DNA of 64,000 nucleotides, taken from NCBI GenBank assembly GCA_964036275.1, contig OZ038436.1:5674936-5738935 (forward strand). The letters are read 5' to 3'. The position numbers and the translations under genes are program-made. Position 1 is the stretch's first letter. Every line of letters starts with the position of its first letter. Below, in pieces: positions 61,661 to 64,000 of the stretch. This DNA is from Litoditis marina (Eukaryota > Nematoda > Chromadorea > Rhabditida > Rhabditidae). The notes below the pieces were generated by a model that was given only the letters and a program-made list of their open reading frames with translations, made no database searches and was not told the origin of the DNA.

Positions 61661-62452
61661 ATTTTCTGTCCAACATTTACGCGCTGTGTACTCCTCTCAT
61701 TTGAAATGGTCTACCACTATACCCCGTACCAAACTCTAAATCGCTTTATTGTGGTTCCAAGAACAGTCGGTGGCCAATGTCGGTGGCCATGGGAGTACAA
61801 AACATACAAATCACACAACATCCAAAAAAGTAAATATAAAGTGATTGAAATATTTTGATGCAAATCATAGCAGTACAATAACAGAAAGGTTGATGGAACA
61901 TTTTTTGTAAATAATTTCAGAAATAATGTATCAGAAATATCAATACACTAACATCAGAGTTACACAACGTTAGAAAATTGGACCTTTTACAAAAAAATAG
62001 GAGCTTCCTCAAATCTATTTGTTATGAGCAAATTCTCAGCAGTGGTTTGTATGGAAAAAAATCAAATTTTATACTATACAACCACGAATTTTTGCAAATC
62101 TACTAACGCTTGGAGGGGTATACTTACAAAAAAAGAGTTTTGCGACGATTAGTTAATTCTCACCCAATTATATGATAATAAAAACACTAATAAATTTGAG
62201 AATTGATTCAATGGCTTTTTTACAACCTTTAAACTAAGTAATGTTGTTGTTCACGATCCCTTTTCTGCTGTTTTTCATCATGCGAAGTACATTTGTTACG
62301 ACATGTGAGCGAACTAACTTCCAGAATTACATTTCATACCCACGCTACAGAAGTACACTTGAGCAATTGCACAATATCGCGAAACACGTTAAACACAGCA
62401 GAAATCAGAAGCGTGCAACGACAAAGTGCACGCCTCAACTTTACGTGACCAC
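61661..62452. other. Intergenic DNA, nothing certain
   Basis: AT-rich. The SINE body, if there is one after 61,660, has no clear 3' end. No supported exons. Confidence 0.35.
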
Positions 62453-62564
62453 ATTCATAGTCCGGCGGATCCAGAATGGAATCCACGTCGATTTTCTCCA
62501 GAATATCTTCGTCAAAATAGAAGCGGAAAAGCGTCAAATCACTTCGCGCAGTCGACAAAATCAA
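62453..62564 (-). CDS. Possible exon of an unknown gene (weak)
   Basis: On the minus strand an open stretch encodes FRFYFDEDILEKIDVDSILD and PPDYECGHV, then a donor-like CAC|GTAAAG. The composition is protein-like and not low-complexity, but no family is recognised and no clean acceptor was found. The overlapping plus-strand frame (62,241-62,612) is less convincing. Confidence 0.2.
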
Positions 62565-62696
62565 CGAGAAACTAATATAATATTTAATTACAATAAAACA
62601 AAAACTAATTGAATTGCAAATTGTAGTGTATAAAATGGCTTCTGGTACGTTATTTTGTGTTTATTCTGGGCGTTTTTCAGCCCGAGTGACGGGAAA

Positions 62697-62783
62697 ATGG
62701 TTATTCTACGCATCCTACAGGAGAACAAACGTATCTTCTCGGTCAAGCGTCTATATAAAGGGGCATTGAAACATCGAGATGGT
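62697..62783 (+). CDS. Possible first coding exon of an unknown plus-strand gene
   Basis: A strong acceptor (GCGTTTTTCAG, ending at 62,680) is followed after 16 bases by ATG, then 29 codons (MVILRILQENKRIFSVKRLY, then KGALKHRDG) and a consensus donor GGT|GTAAGT. The arrangement is like the starts of the two identified genes, where an acceptor directly precedes the ATG. No continuing exon could be found in the remaining 1.2 kb, and the peptide is not recognised. Confidence 0.35.
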
Positions 62784-63946
62784 GTAAGTAACAGTTTGAA
62801 CGACCACTGAAAACCGCTTGATCACTAGAACTTTAACCTGGCAACTCAAAACAAACTACCAGAGTTCTTTTTTTATCTTCCACAACAATATATTGATTTC
62901 AACTACGAAAATACAAATACCTTGTGACATTAGATTAAACTTTTTGATCTAGAACAGAAACTGAATTCCACTTGTACATTTTTTTTTAAATTTGCCCCAC
63001 CTTATGTAGTCATCAATCAATAAACAGTGGCTGTGAAACTATACAATGCTAATGCTTTAAATATCTGAATAATAATAACTTGAATCAATGATGAACTCAT
63101 CAACTACACGTAAATGACAAGTATTCCCATGTAATTGGAATACGTTAACCATCAACCGGAGAGGTTGTTTGATGTGCGCTGAGGTGTTTCACTCAGTCTA
63201 TTAATAAGAGAAACTGCACGATACTATAATAAAGAAACTACACGATACTATAATAAAATGTCCTGAAGTTTATCACATATAAACTAACTTCTGACATGTT
63301 TGAAACAGACTAAAGTCGAGAAACACGTGTTGGCCTGGTTTCAAATCGAGGTTGTGCCATTCGTTTATAGTTCCGGTCATTCCTACTGATCCTTGGCAGC
63401 GTGCCAATGAATATTCCAGGCTATTTTTCACCATCCAGTAGTTTTCTAAATGACTGCAAGTTTCAGTTAGCGGATGTTCAGTTCCATAACAACACGTAAA
63501 TAATGAAATTAATTGGAAAACTTATGTCTGCTCTAATAAATAGTCATCCGAAAATCTTGGCAACATGCCAATGGGTCTCAGTGGGAATGAAACGAACTAT
63601 ATTTGGAGTAGTTTCTGAAATACTAACAATCTTGAGAGTTTTGCTCTTGCCAACGCAGGCAGATACAGTATATTAGAACAACAATATGTAAAAGTTATTG
63701 AATTTGTAGAGTTTAAGTTAAATAACCAAGAGTCTCAAAAACATGTTATAATGAAAATATACTAATAGTTAAAAAAGACAGAAATTTTTTTTCCTATATT
63801 AATTTGAACGGCTAAATTGGATTGCATCGTTTCGCCGTCAAATCTCTATGTTTCTTTCGCTCACTGTTTCTGTATAAGAATAATAGTCGTGAGCCAGAGT
63901 TTACATCGAGTTCAAACTACAATTAACAAATGCTCATCTAGCAAAA
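62784..63946. other. AT-rich DNA with one short tandem repeat
   Basis: No exon supported. At 63,209-63,256 a ~25-bp unit containing CACGATACTATAATAAA is duplicated in tandem. Confidence 0.4.
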
Positions 63947-64000
63947 ATGTGCGCTGAATTGAATATTCCACGTCAGTTGGAGGGCTCCAATCGTATAACA
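63947..64000 (+). CDS. Possible start of a gene cut by the window end
   Basis: ATG in the context GCAAAAATG opens a frame that stays open to the last base (18 codons, MCAELNIPRQLEGSNRIT). The amino-acid mix looks protein-like, but the piece is too short to identify. Confidence 0.25.
   Translation, partial: MCAELNIPRQLEGSNRIT

Noticed and set aside
62241..62612. 123-aa plus-strand frame
   Set aside because: Hydrophobic start, then Lys/Asn-rich tail ending in an AT-rich run. No splice or family support, and the minus strand looks slightly more protein-like.

Overview
The window is animal nuclear DNA. The coding sequence is broken into short exons by GT-AG introns of about 0.3-2.6 kb. There are no bacterial operons or ribosome binding sites, and mobile-element debris is dense. 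Most splice acceptors are a short TTTCAG or TTGCAG with little polypyrimidine tract. In both recognisable genes an acceptor lies only 7-9 bases before the ATG. This suggests an invertebrate with spliced-leader trans-splicing (nematode, flatworm, rotifer or similar), but the species cannot be fixed from the sequence.

Positions 1-35,725 are one giant satellite: about 830 head-to-tail copies of a 43-bp unit, with almost no length variation. Local sub-families and higher-order repeats can be read by eye: a 946-bp 22-mer at the left edge, 129-bp trimers at 17-20 kb, and a GTATAG sub-family at 20-28 kb. Orientation flips without spacer at 32,323. The last 3.4 kb reads as an inverted copy of the sequence that would be expected to follow, so the array edge looks like an inversion breakpoint. 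Open frames in this stretch are by-products of the 43-bp period (129 bp = 43 codons).

Positions 35,726-39,680 hold no gene I can support, but do hold a convincing Helitron 3' end (GC hairpin followed by CTAG|T at 37,338).

Positions 39,681-58,925 carry two complete genes in tandem on the minus strand. Upstream is an ECH1-type delta3,5-delta2,4-dienoyl-CoA isomerase (8 coding exons, 296 aa). 1.6 kb downstream is an ECI2-type enoyl-CoA delta-isomerase with an N-terminal acyl-CoA-binding domain (11 coding exons, 382 aa). Both rearrange double bonds of unsaturated fatty acids so that beta-oxidation can continue. Both have basic N-termini typical of mitochondrial import and lack the C-terminal SKL peroxisome signal usual in their relatives.

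The introns and spacers of these genes are packed with non-autonomous elements: palindromic (foldback) elements with 9-bp target duplications, several MITE families, a tRNA-derived SINE, a LINE ORF1 insertion with an intact frame and an A-rich tail, a composite microsatellite, and tandem intronic repeats, some of which copy the intron 5' ends. Positions 58,926-64,000 contain a 1.4-kb Mutator-like element with perfect 9-bp target duplications, a tRNA-Met-derived sequence, and three weak candidate exons.
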